Part shown: positions 10,130 to 23,133 of the stretch, in pieces
Position numbering within the stretch: position 1 is the stretch's first letter
How the letters are laid out: each line of letters opens with the position of its first letter
From: Paramecium octaurelia
Lineage: Eukaryota; Ciliophora; Oligohymenophorea; Peniculida; Parameciidae
Length of the DNA stretch: 64,000 nt
NCBI GenBank assembly: GCA_905182995.1
Contig: CAJJDP010000057.1
Location: forward strand, 378,676 to 442,675
Reading direction: 5' to 3'
The notes under the pieces: model-generated
Told to the model about the DNA's origin: nothing
Database searches by the model: none
Seen by the model: the letters and a program-made list of their open reading frames with translations, nothing else
Made by a program: the position numbers and the translations under genes

Positions 10130-12864
10130 AAGGGCAAAGTATATTATATTTAAATCATAGTGAGGAGAATAATTCCAATATTTTACAAATTCGTAATTAT
10201 GAATTAGATCTAAATTTAGAGTGTGCAAATATATTTAATAGATCATTGAAACGATATTTTGATTAGGAGTATTCATGTTATTAAGAAAATTCAATAGTAA
10301 CATAATTTTATAAGTAATATAATGTGGAAATTTTCTATTGAGAATCATAAATAGAAAAAGCATCAATATCATTAAACTTTTTTTGTATTAGAAAAAAGAT
10401 ATACTTCTAAATTATCAACTTGATACTGATATCTTCATAATGAACTAAAGCAAGTTATTGAATGTTCAAAGCAAAAATGGGAGATTCATAAAAAGATGTG
10501 ATTGTAAATAAGACATCAATACATTTCTGAATCTTTTTTAAGAGTTTTGCATACAAATGTTAAAGAACATCATTTTAATAGTATTTTTCAAATATAAATT
10601 TTAGAAAATTCAGAATGGTAAAACTACTGTTTAAATATAACTTTTATTTATGATTTATTCTCTTATATTTTTATATTAATATTTTTATTGTTTAAAATCT
10701 ATATGATAAAAAATAGTTAACATCAAATAAATTACTTTTGCCATTTTCATAGTCAAATAAAACTACCTGTAACAGAAAATATAAATATTAAAATGCTGGG
10801 ATTTAATATAAAATCATCTATCTTAGTTATAGGGAAAACAGATGGGAATATTTAAATATTTTAATTTAAATTTGGGGCTTTAAAACTTATTAAAGAATTA
10901 TATGGTCAGAATTCGATAGCTTCTAGTTTATTGTTTACAAAGAAATCAAATCAAATTATACTTGTGAATAATAAGATGTAAATATTTTCTGAGGTTGGTA
11001 TTGTTCGAGGATGCCATATATTTCAAAGTGATTTGCATAAACCAAATTGTTTAATACTTAATAAAGATGAGAATTTATTAATTTATTCTAGCAATGATAG
11101 AGCGATTAGAATGTTGAGGAAACATAATAATTAATGGAGCTTTCATTAAAAATTTGAAGTTTCTTACTATGGCTATATCATTAGTTTAAGTCTTAATGAG
11201 TCTGAAAATTTTTTAGTATGCTTATCGGAATTTGAAAATAAAATTTTTATTTGTCGAAGGAATCAGGTGACAAATATGTGGTCGATCTTTTAAACAATTA
11301 ATTATAGGGAGAGTCAAGCATTGTAAGCTTGTTTCATTAACGATTCTATCTTCATTTTACAATTATACAAGGAAGAAAATTTTCAATTTTATCATCAGAA
11401 TTAAGGGAATTAACACTTTGAACTATTTAAACCAATAATTGAAGGTAAATTAAATAACTCACTTAAAATTCCTTAACGATTTCAGTTGTAAATGATATAA
11501 TAGAAATAATGTTTAATGTATAGAAAAGATAATTGTATCAACCTATTATTGATTAAGAGCTAAGATAGTTTTGAATTACAAAAACTGATTTCTCTAGTAG
11601 ATTCAAATTTCATCTTTCGAGCAACAAATGATGGTTAGTATATATTAATTTGGTAAAAAAATTATAATATACTACTCGTATTACTTTTGAAGGAAAGTTG
11701 AATCATAATTAAACTCTTCAATTTATACAAGATTTGAACCCTTGATATTTTCAAATGTATTTGGTTTTCAATTAATTATTTTAGAATTAAATGATCTCTA
11801 AAGTTCTCTGAAATTTTCATCTTTTATTATTATATATTTATGAATTAACAATCTATTTTGGAAAAGAATGATAATTTTGAATAATCGATAAGTTTGAACC
11901 TAATAGATGATTCATTTTAATAAAGAGATTTTTGTTATGCATTAGCATTTAATAAAGACAACTCAATTCTTATTACAAACTCAGAGAATTTAATATTAAT
12001 ATGGAAGTTCGATTTTGGTAAAATGGAATTAATTTAAAGCATTGCAACACATACAGAAGATGTTAATTGCTTAAGCTTTAGTAAAAAGTCAAATAATTTT
12101 ATTTCTGGGTCAAACGATAATTGTCTTAGATGTTGGAAATAAATAAGTTCAAAAGAATGGATAAGTTCATAAGAGTTTGTATGTAATAGTTATGTTTACA
12201 CATTCAAATTATATAATGATGAAAATCAACTTATCTCAGGTAGTTTTCATGGTTAAATAAATATGTGGAATCTGGATTTTTATAGAGGGGAAATGAATTG
12301 AAACTTACTTAATCATTAGATAAACATACAGGCACTGTCTATGATTTAAGTTTAAATCAATCTGAAACTTAATTTATCTCATGTTCTAAAGATAACACGA
12401 TAATAGTTTGGGGAAAAGGATTAAATAGTTATTGGGAATTTAAATATATAGTTAAATAATCAATAAATGATTTTGGATGTAAAGTTCATTTTATTAATGA
12501 TGATTAATTTATTTGGGTAAGTGGAGGTTAGGAAAGTTAGGATTGTATATTCACATTTGGATTAAATAAAGGAGTGTTCGAAGAAATTCCAGCGGCAAAA
12601 GTTTAGTTAATAAAGGATACATCTAATTATGACATATTTTAATTTCCTATTATTTATTAGGAATAGCAAAATATTATGGTATTTAGACATAAAACACATA
12701 TCTATTTTATTTAAAGACAATAGAATGGACAGCTCAAGATATGTTATCAATTAAATTGTTAAACAAATGTGATATTTGGAACATTAACAAATGACTCTAA
12801 ATATTTAGTAATCAAAAGTAATTCAAACAATAAATACATGATATATGAAGTAAAATTAAATTGA
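10130..12864 (+). pseudogene. WD40-repeat (beta-propeller) gene in decay
   Basis: A long + strand segment reads as a ciliate-type WD40 protein but only in pieces. From about 10130 to 10700 protein-like stretches are interrupted by several TGA codons. From 10793 a frame runs about 300 residues with GH/WD-like blades and stops at TGA 11699-11701. A new frame from ATG 11840 carries clear repeats (FISGSNDNCLRCWK, LISGSFHGQINMWN), then breaks at a run of four G at 12287-12290, where one extra base would restore frame; it continues (FISCSKDNTIIVWG) to TGA 12862-12864. The repeats identify a beta-propeller scaffold. Multiple breaks argue for a pseudogene; two genes plus a base error is the alternative. 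Confidence 0.55.
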
Positions 12865-13046
12865 ATAATAACAAATTAATACAATACATTATGCTGTTGA
12901 TTTAGTTTTATTATTTTTAAGAAGATATTTTATTATTCTATATACTAATAAATTACAATATACATATAATTTCTATTCAATTTTAATAGAATTATAATTA
13001 TAGTTATAGAAAATTAGAGTTCTGAACCCATTAATTAATTAAGCTA

Positions 13047-13373
13047 ATGTAAGATCGTAAGTAAAGAGCAGATTCATTAGTTGGCCAGAAAGGATGGCAT
13101 TGTTGTCAATATGTAGCATATGTTATCTATGGTGACAAATCTAAGAATCATGGGGGTGCTGCTGGCTGGCATAAGTAAGGTAGTGTCGTTCAAGATCCCG
13201 AAAATGCTGATATAATTACAAATGGATCTCATGTTGGAGTGATTATTAAAGTTGGATAAACAATTTACGTTTATCATGCTCCTGGAATTAATAGTCCAAA
13301 TCCTATTAAAGCATACCCATATGCAGATTTTATAAAATATGTGATAAAGAATGGAACATTAAGATAGTTATGA
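13047..13373 (+). CDS. Small NlpC/P60-like domain protein, 108 aa
   Basis: An intronless frame from ATG 13047 to TGA 13371-13373. The sequence has the pattern of an NlpC/P60 (or CHAP-like) papain-fold domain: a cysteine segment GWHCCQYVAYVIYG near residue 18, then SHVGVII..G..IYVYHAPG around residues 67-85, placing a candidate catalytic Cys and His in the expected order. Such domains cleave peptidoglycan peptides in bacteria or act on lipids and amides in eukaryotes. The whole protein is just the domain, with no signal peptide in this model; an upstream exon cannot be excluded. Possible bacterial ancestry is inference only. Confidence 0.5.
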
Positions 13374-13537
13374 AACCAATATATATATCTATAGATAAAT
13401 AAACAATTTATAATATCATCTTTAATGTAAAATACAACATGAAAAATTTAATCATTTTTGGATGGTTTTTGAAGAAGAAACTGATTAGTTTCTTTCTGAT
13501 TTTACATCTTTGTGCAATCTTTATATTTATTCAACTG

Positions 13538-15816
<2,279 letters not shown>

Positions 15817-15914
15817 TATTAAAATATTTTACTATATTTTTGGTAATAATAACAAAATATATTCAATAATGTTAGTTATTTACCATATCAATCATCTAAA
15901 TATATATAAAGCAA

Positions 15915-16785
15915 TCATTCTCCATTAATTTCCATATTAGCTACTTTTTGTTGTTACTACTTTTCAATCATCTTTTATAAGCTTGTCTGTGTTCCTCTTA
16001 GTTTTCTAAATTTAAACTAAAATTTACTTTCTTATTTTGGAGTTGTCTTATTTTATTTCATCTAACTCATGAATCAGACCAGATACAAACAATAGCGATT
16101 CACTCCTTGGATTTGGACTGAAATGAGTATGAGTTTTAGATAGTGTAGTTTTTGTGCTCCTTAAAGGAGATGATTACATTGTAAATTATTTACCAAATGC
16201 AGTTAATCCTGCAACGTCTGGTAGACTTGAAGCCCACTTTTTAATGATATCTTTTCGCAATTTCTTTTCGGCATCTTTAATTTCCAATTTCTTCTTATAC
16301 TCAAATTCAGTTTTTGATGTAAACTTATAAGAAGGAGGTACTTCTTTTTTATCTTCTTGTTCTTAATCCCATTCCCAATGAGCATATCTTCTAAGAACTC
16401 TTTTGGAAGGTTCTAAACTTTTTTAAGTTAATATAATTACTGAGATTATTTGAGATATTTATAAAGATCGAACTTTGGGATTAACTCGGTAATTTACATA
16501 GACCCTATTCTCGTTCTTGTACATATTCCTTTTAAGACAGGACCAAGTTTCTTGTCATCAATCAGCTCTTATTATCTAAATGCAAATTTAGCAAATGTGA
16601 CTTTACGATCTTGAAGTGTTGATTTCAATTCGTTAAATTCTGAAACATTTTTTTTTATATGGGATAGTTGAACAAATTTTTAAGCAGATTTTTCATCATT
16701 GCTAGTCTTACCTTCAATCACGTCTTTCAATCGATATTTACTCTAAGATTAACACTAAGCTAATTACCTTTTTGATTTTTTGCAT
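15915..16785 (-). CDS. Charged protein of unknown function, 266 aa
   Basis: Joined from four exons with introns of 25, 23 and 22 nt; the total is exactly in frame from ATG 16785 to TGA 15917-15915. The N-terminal third is basic; the middle holds YAHWEWDQEQEDKKEVPPSY followed by a K/E-rich helix and KKWASSLPDVAGLTAFGKQF. The C-terminus is S/T/K-rich then Q-rich. No membrane span or enzyme signature. I do not recognise the family, but the conserved-looking aromatic and proline motifs suggest a real domain. Confidence 0.65.
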
Positions 16786-16869
16786 ATTAATAAATATAAA
16801 TTTGTTATAATCATAATATTAATATTAGAATTATCTAAAATATGAAATACAAGAATAATATTTTATATT

Positions 16870-17430
16870 TCACTAATCGCACTGTTTCAGTGAACAGTTA
16901 TTTTACACAATTATAAGTATATCGATAATAAAAATATCAATATTGACTAAGAAATTAAAATATTCTTAGAACTATTTAAATGCACATAATTCTTGATCTT
17001 AAATTATTTCAGTTTCCATTTTTTAATTATTTCTATTCTGAAATTCTTCAAAAATTTGGTTTTTTATTTCCATTTCAGCATTTTCTCGTATTGATATAAT
17101 AAAACATTTGCAGCTCAAATAACTATAATCAGCGGAGCAAAAAAAGAGTGAAGCTCTTTAATTATTGGATTGATTTTAGTTGTATTATCACTACAAATGC
17201 ACATTGATATACAGACTTAAGAGGCAGTATAATAAACAAATCATGTATTGATTATTATAGATCCATATTTTATGACATGAATCATTTTCTCTTATTTTGT
17301 GTTTAACTTCAATTAAATTAATAGTTTTGTTTTATTTACTTAAAATAGAGTAAGCACTAAAATCTATTTCAAATTTGAGATTATTCTAGGGGTAATACTC
17401 TTTGGACCTTAATATTTAAAATAATTGATA
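16870..17430 (-). pseudogene. Relic membrane-protein-like segment with in-frame TGA codons
   Basis: On the minus strand one frame reads like a small membrane protein (for example SMCICSDNTTKINPIIKELH, then ANVLLYQYEKMLKWK) but is cut by TGA at 17243-17241 and 17117-17115, which are in the same frame. Composition around the stops remains protein-like, and no 20-32 nt intron removes them. A decayed duplicate is the simplest reading; chance open frames are possible because only TGA stops translation in this code. Confidence 0.3.
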
Positions 17431-17441
17431 TTTATATAATT

Positions 17442-18920
17442 ATGTAACTAAATTATGAAATTCTTCAAGAAATTTATTCAAGTCCAAGAGTGAGGATTTA
17501 AAAAGTAAGATCATTGCAAGATAACCAGACTTATATTTAAAAAACTTATCTGTAAAATAAAAATGAAGGTATAGTTTATAATGATTGTGAGGATTGAATG
17601 CAATTAAAATGTTAGCTCAAATTAAGAATCAATTTGTATTATAAGTGATTGAATATCTAGAAAATGAAGAACAACATTTAGTTATAATATAAGAATATTG
17701 TGATTAAGGGGATCTTAAAACATTTACTTTATAACACATCGGTTACAGAATGCAAGAAAGTATAATTTGGTCTCTCTTCTTGTAAATGGCATATGTTCTT
17801 TTGTAATTAAATGAACTTGGAATACAACACAGAGTATTAATTCCTGAGAATATTTTACTACTAGTTAGAACTGAAGGGTATTAAATTCGAATTACCGATT
17901 TCCATAAATCTTCAAGACAGACTCTCTGTTAATCCCCCTGTGCTGCTATTTACTTACCATATGAATACTTTTTTGAAGGACATTATACTCAAAAATCACA
18001 AATTTGGTAAATTGGTCATATCTTGTATTTTATGGTATCACAAAATTTGCTATTCCCAACATCTGCTCTAGAGAGTCAAGTGAAGGAACAATTAAGGAGA
18101 GGTCGGATCTAAATTAATATACCTGATACCTATTCTCCAGGATTAATATAACTAATCAATGTCTGTTTGACAATAAGAGAAAATCAAAGACCGAACATTT
18201 TGTAGATTTTGAGGATGAAAGAAGTCAGGGATGCTTTGACAAGACCATATTATGAATTTTCATTAGATTAAAGGAGACATCTTATGTATTGGATTAATAG
18301 TTCAGAAACTGCTATTTCGAATCCAATTCAATATTCTTTCAATGAATTTGACTTGCATTCTCCAAGACAGATTCAAAAAGATGTAATTGTCAAGAAGAAT
18401 TTCAAAAATACTAAATTACCTGAGATTTTCCAGCAAAATTAAAATGCCAAAAAATCATCAACTGACAGATTTCCAGAATCTGATAACTTCAAAAGTGAAA
18501 TCAAGAGAAAGGAAGATATGTATATACAATAATAATTGTTGTCGAAAACCTATACAAATAAATATATCTAAGGTGTTGTCAAACCCATCAGTTTTCATAA
18601 GAAACAATAGGCAATTCCTAGTACTGAATTACCGAAATTTTCCATTCCTTATTAAAGATAATTAGACCCAGTGTTCTAAAATCTTCTGGAGAATAAAAAG
18701 TAAGTTTGTGATCAATGGATCGGAGAAACTGAGTATATGTACTTACGATCTTAGATTAAATTTAATGTATTGTATCATAATAGGTTTATAGAAAACTGAT
18801 AAATTACTCAATTACTTGCAAACAAAACATCCTAGAATCGATGGTAGTTTCATATTATAATAAATCAATGACATAGCGGATTTAGAAGAGCAGAGAAACC
18901 ATTAGAAATACAAAGTCTGA
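17442..18920 (+). CDS. Second pseudokinase (NEK-like fold, no catalytic aspartate)
   Basis: 476 residues with introns at 17569-17591 (23 nt) and 18767-18791 (25 nt). A kinase fold is visible: LVIIQEYCDQGDL hinge region, catalytic loop IQHRVLIPENILL, and metal-binding loop ITDFHKSS. The HRD aspartate is valine while the PEN asparagine remains, and DFG is DFH; the N-lobe lysine is not evident. The C-terminal 200 residues are K/S/Q-rich with a LPEIFQQNQNAKKSSTDRF segment. The hinge sequence resembles NEK-type kinases, which are greatly expanded in ciliates. Loss of the catalytic base predicts an inactive or non-canonical protein. It lies 70 bp upstream of the next + gene. Confidence 0.8.
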
Positions 18921-18991
18921 AATGTTATTTAATTTTAAATATTATGTGTCAAAAGCAGTTAAAATAAACTTATATATTAATTATAATATAA

Positions 18992-21900
18992 ATGTCTTAG
19001 AGATTATTAAGAAAATCTCGAACTAATTTGGGTGAAATGAGTCAAAGCTAGAGTCATAGTCATACATCTCCGGTAATGAATGAGGATGGCTTGAGAAATT
19101 TCAGAATTGAATTTTCAGACTTATCCAGAAAAAGACTGAGTGATAGTGGAGAAGTCAAAGATCCCACCATCTATAGTCAGAAACGGAAATCAAGACTCTC
19201 TTAGTTTTCTAATTTCAATCCTAGACAAAGAGATTAGAGTGATCATAATCTGAGTGTGCATCAGTACACTGCTACTACAAAATAATATTATCAACTGAAG
19301 TGGAAAGAGCTAAGTGGATTGCCAAAACAAACTGATTTACAATAAATACTCAGGACATTTTTGGTGAAACTAAAAAGAAATGCCAATATTTGGGATCAAA
19401 TTAACAATAAGTATTCTTACCTTAAAGAAACCTATCTTCAAGATGAGGTTAGATTATAATCATAGTATATTTCATATATGAGACAATCATTTCATTATAT
19501 TAGATTACTATCACTTTTAACTGTGCCAATTCAGGCTGGAACTCTGTATATAGATCAATGGATTCAAGGTTTAATAATTTTATTTTTGGTGATTGAATTT
19601 ATTGATTAGTTACTCAAAATAAAATTGGTTAAATTAAATGTAGTTTGTAACTTCATTTACATAGCAAGTACACTTTTGTTAAATTTTGATATAAATCAAT
19701 AGGGTAAAATAGTCTTAATGATATTATCCTTGAGTGGTGTTTAATATTAATTTTAGTGGAGCAAATGTACACTTGCAATCATACTCTTAATATATATCAA
19801 TTATTTCGCTAATTTTTGGTTATTGATAAATGATAATGACAACACATACTTGGATTCCATTATTTGGACAATAAATAATTGTGTATAATATTCACTATAA
19901 ATAGAAAGTTACCATTTACTGCAGTTGATGCCCAAATAGAAGGCTACAGCAACAAGATTATCAGTGTGGCTTTTTAAATCATATCCTTTTATTTTTAGAT
20001 ACTTTTCATTTCAATTTTTGTGAAATTCTCATTTTCAACTAACGAGTACATATCCATTATTTATATTCACTTAGATAAGAACTATTCATTGATTTTTTGA
20101 AGGTAAATAAGGTTGATCAAAATCTGATAGATGAAGCTCAAGATATATTGATTTCAAATGTTCATTCTAATGAATTGCAAACTGTAACTTATGTATATCT
20201 AATAAAATAGGTTAACAATTTAATGCAGTAATTACCAATCAATATTTAAAAACCATTATTCTTCTTAATCAAGAGTAAGAAACTCCATGAAATTGAATTC
20301 TTTACTCAATATTTCTCTAAATAATCAATCGATGAAATAGCATTTGAATCAGTATTAAAATTTTGCAAGCCCAATGAAGTTATTGTAGAAAAAGGACAAC
20401 AAGATGAATACGTTTACGTTGTCTTATAAGGTGAGATGGGAATATATGATAACAATACATACCTCCAAAGTCTTCCAATGAATTAAGCTTTTGGAATCGA
20501 AAACCTTATAATGAATCAAGGACACAATTTAACTATGAGAAGTAAAGGAAATTCAATCCTGATATAAATAAATCATACCAAATTTTTAGAAACCATTAAA
20601 AAAATCAATTGCGATTTGGAAACCTTTCATTCTATAAAAAATGAAGTATTATTTATGAATAGAGTTGAACTACTCCTACAACACTGTTATGTCTGTGGAT
20701 CATATTAGCATCTGAGTTCTTTATGTAATAGAGTTCATATTAGTTTGAATAAGAATCTAGTTATCAGTAGACATTTGTATACAATGCCTTAGAAGAGAAA
20801 AAAGTTTGATAGGAAATGGGATCAGAGAGTGAATTCCCTCTATAATTTCAAATTGGTTAGAAGTTGTGGAAGAAGACTAAAACGAAATTATGGGATTGTA
20901 ATGGGGGATGCTGAGGGCTATGAAAGAGGAGATCAGGAATATGAGGAAGAGGACGAAGAGGAAGTTTATTAAGGACATCTTTCTTATAAAGACCTGACAA
21001 ATCCATCAAGGGTAAGAATTTGATCTAATTTAAGAAGAGTGTTGAAGTAGTGTCAGGTCAAACTTTAAGAGATATTATCTATCATGATCATATAGACAAT
21101 GAAGAATAGTTATAATATTATCAATAATAATGGTAACAGTAATAGGATATTAATCGTCATTAAGCAGTCAAATAAACCATATAAACAGCAGGATTTCAAA
21201 ATGAAGACCTATATTTTGGAGATGCAATTAACATCCCACTATAACACAAATAATTTACTTAGAATAGCAATACCTTCAAATCTTCGAGTGGACAAACGTA
21301 CCAAAGTCAAAAGAGTCAACAAGTAAAATAGTAATAGCAAAACTAATAATAATAATAACAATAAGTATAATAACAAATACCATACTAATCAAAAACATAT
21401 GTTCAAAGTCCTTTAGGCACAAACCAGTTCTTAATTGCAAATAATAGGAATGCCTAGCCAAAATTAACATTCTCATATGACCCTTTCTATCATGAACAAA
21501 ACAATAAACAAACTCTACCTTAACCTTAGCCAGAATATCAAGCAATGATGAGACCTTAATTTAGATCATCCACTAATTATATTCCTAGTGGTCCCACTCA
21601 GTTACCTGTAGTTTCAGAAGAAAGAGATTCTTAATTAAACATTCCGTAGATGAATGTACCCTATGCATCAGCCATATCTATAAGTTCAGTTGGTATTTCG
21701 AGCATCGATGACATCTAAAGAAGGGATGGATAAAACAATACTTATACTGGTCCACGAAGGATGACTCAGAAGTAGACCAACACTATTACAAGTACTGTGA
21801 GTCCAGATATTTAGAAGAAGAAATCAATTTCTGGATCAAATTCAAGATCTTATTCTGCTTTGTCTTCTAGATAGAATCAACATTATAGTGATTTAGATAA

Positions 21901-22051
21901 TGTGATATTTAGATATGATGTGAAAGACAATTTTGACATTGATTAGATAGGAATCTATTAGCAATTCAAGCCGATGAACAACTACGATTGTGTGGTCAAT
22001 TAAATCAAGATCTAATCTAAGAAATTAATTAAATAGAAGAAAATAAAATGA
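18992..22051 (+). CDS. Cyclic-nucleotide-binding, channel-like membrane protein with Q-rich tail
   Basis: 993 residues after introns of 26, 29 and 23 nt. The N-terminus is basic and S/R-rich, then several membrane spans (about residues 165-345). The pore region reads NNCLPFTAVDAQIEG, where a K+ channel of the CNG/HCN type would have T.GYGD. After the last span comes a C-linker and a cyclic-nucleotide-binding fold with NEVIVEKGQQDEYVYVVLQG and NQAFGIENL, lacking the typical RTA arginine. Then an acidic run, and a long Q/N/S-rich tail encoded largely with TAA/TAG. Paramecium has many such channels; here the filter has diverged, so ion conduction is uncertain. Confidence 0.8.
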
Positions 22052-22079
22052 AATTTATACAAAATTAAATTTTAATTAG

Positions 22080-23025
22080 ATGTTCAAATTTCTTCTTAGG
22101 CCCTCATTATTGTTTTCCAAAAGAACAACCAAACTCAAGCATTTGATATAATCAAAAGAATTGGAGTTTATCATGGAAGCTCATAATGGACTATCAGCTC
22201 TTATAGTGCAAGAAGCAGGTTTTAAGGGCATTTGGGCTTCAGGATTATCAATGTCAGCATAATTGGGAGTAAGAGATTGTAATGAGGCTTCTTGGACTTA
22301 ATTGTTGGAAGTCTTAGAATTCATGGCAGAAAGAACTACGATTCCAATTTTAATGGATGGTGATACAGGATTTGGAAATTACAATAATGCAAGAAGATTA
22401 GTGAGAAAATTGGAAGAAAGAGGAATTGCAGGAGTGTGTTTTGAAGATAAGATCTTCCCCAAAAGAAACTCATTAGGTGATGGGGCCTAAGAATTGGCAA
22501 ACATTTAGGAATTTTCAAATAAGATTAAGGTTATGAATTTCCTTTATTTTTAGGCATGCAAAGACCATTAGAGGGATAAAGACTTTTAGATAGTGGCTAG
22601 ATGTGAAGCATTCATTGCTGGATGGGGTTTGGAGAATGCCTTAGAGAGATGCGAAGCTTACAGAAAGGCTGGGGTTGATGCTGTTTTGATTCACAGTAAG
22701 AAAAGTGATTTTACAGAAATCGAGTAATTTTTAAAGGCTTGGAATAATCGATTGCCAGTTGTGTTGGTTCCAACAAATTATTACAAGACTCCAACTGAGG
22801 AATTTAGAAAAAACAGTAAGGATGTGGCATTGATTTGTAGATGTAAGTTTAGCAATATGGGCTAATCACAATTTAAGGGCAAGTATAAAGGCCATGCAAG
22901 AGACAAGCAAACAAATTTTTGAGAGACAAAATTTATTGGGATTGGATTAGATAGCAAGTGTTAAGGAGGTGTTCAGATTGTAAAATGAGAAAGGGTTAGA
23001 GGAGGATGACAAGAAATATTTATGA
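22080..23025 (+). CDS. pepM: Phosphoenolpyruvate phosphomutase (PEP mutase)
   Basis: 301 residues. Isocitrate-lyase-superfamily barrel with [20 protein letters not shown], the metal/substrate motif MDGDTGFGN, and the PEP-mutase gating loop [10 protein letters not shown] (EDK.....NS), which separates mutases from lyases. Later [12 protein letters not shown] and [11 protein letters not shown] are also typical. The enzyme rearranges PEP to phosphonopyruvate, first step to 2-aminoethylphosphonate, a headgroup of ciliate membrane phosphonolipids. The basic, L/F/R/K-rich N-terminus could be a mitochondrial presequence. Introns: 24 nt near 22529 and, best fitting, an exceptional 16-nt one just before IWANHN; a 37-nt alternative would delete a core strand. 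Confidence 0.9.
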
Positions 23026-23133
23026 TATAGTATTATTATTAAATGTTTTAATGAATTTCGTATATATATATTAAATAAATTGCGATAAGCAGAACATATA
23101 AAATAAATTATAATATTATGTTGATGGCATCAA

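Noticed and set aside
21099-21545. Two overlapping frames on opposite strands in the CNBD gene tail
   Set aside because: Both are shadows of the Q/N-rich C-terminal exon reached through the 23-nt intron.
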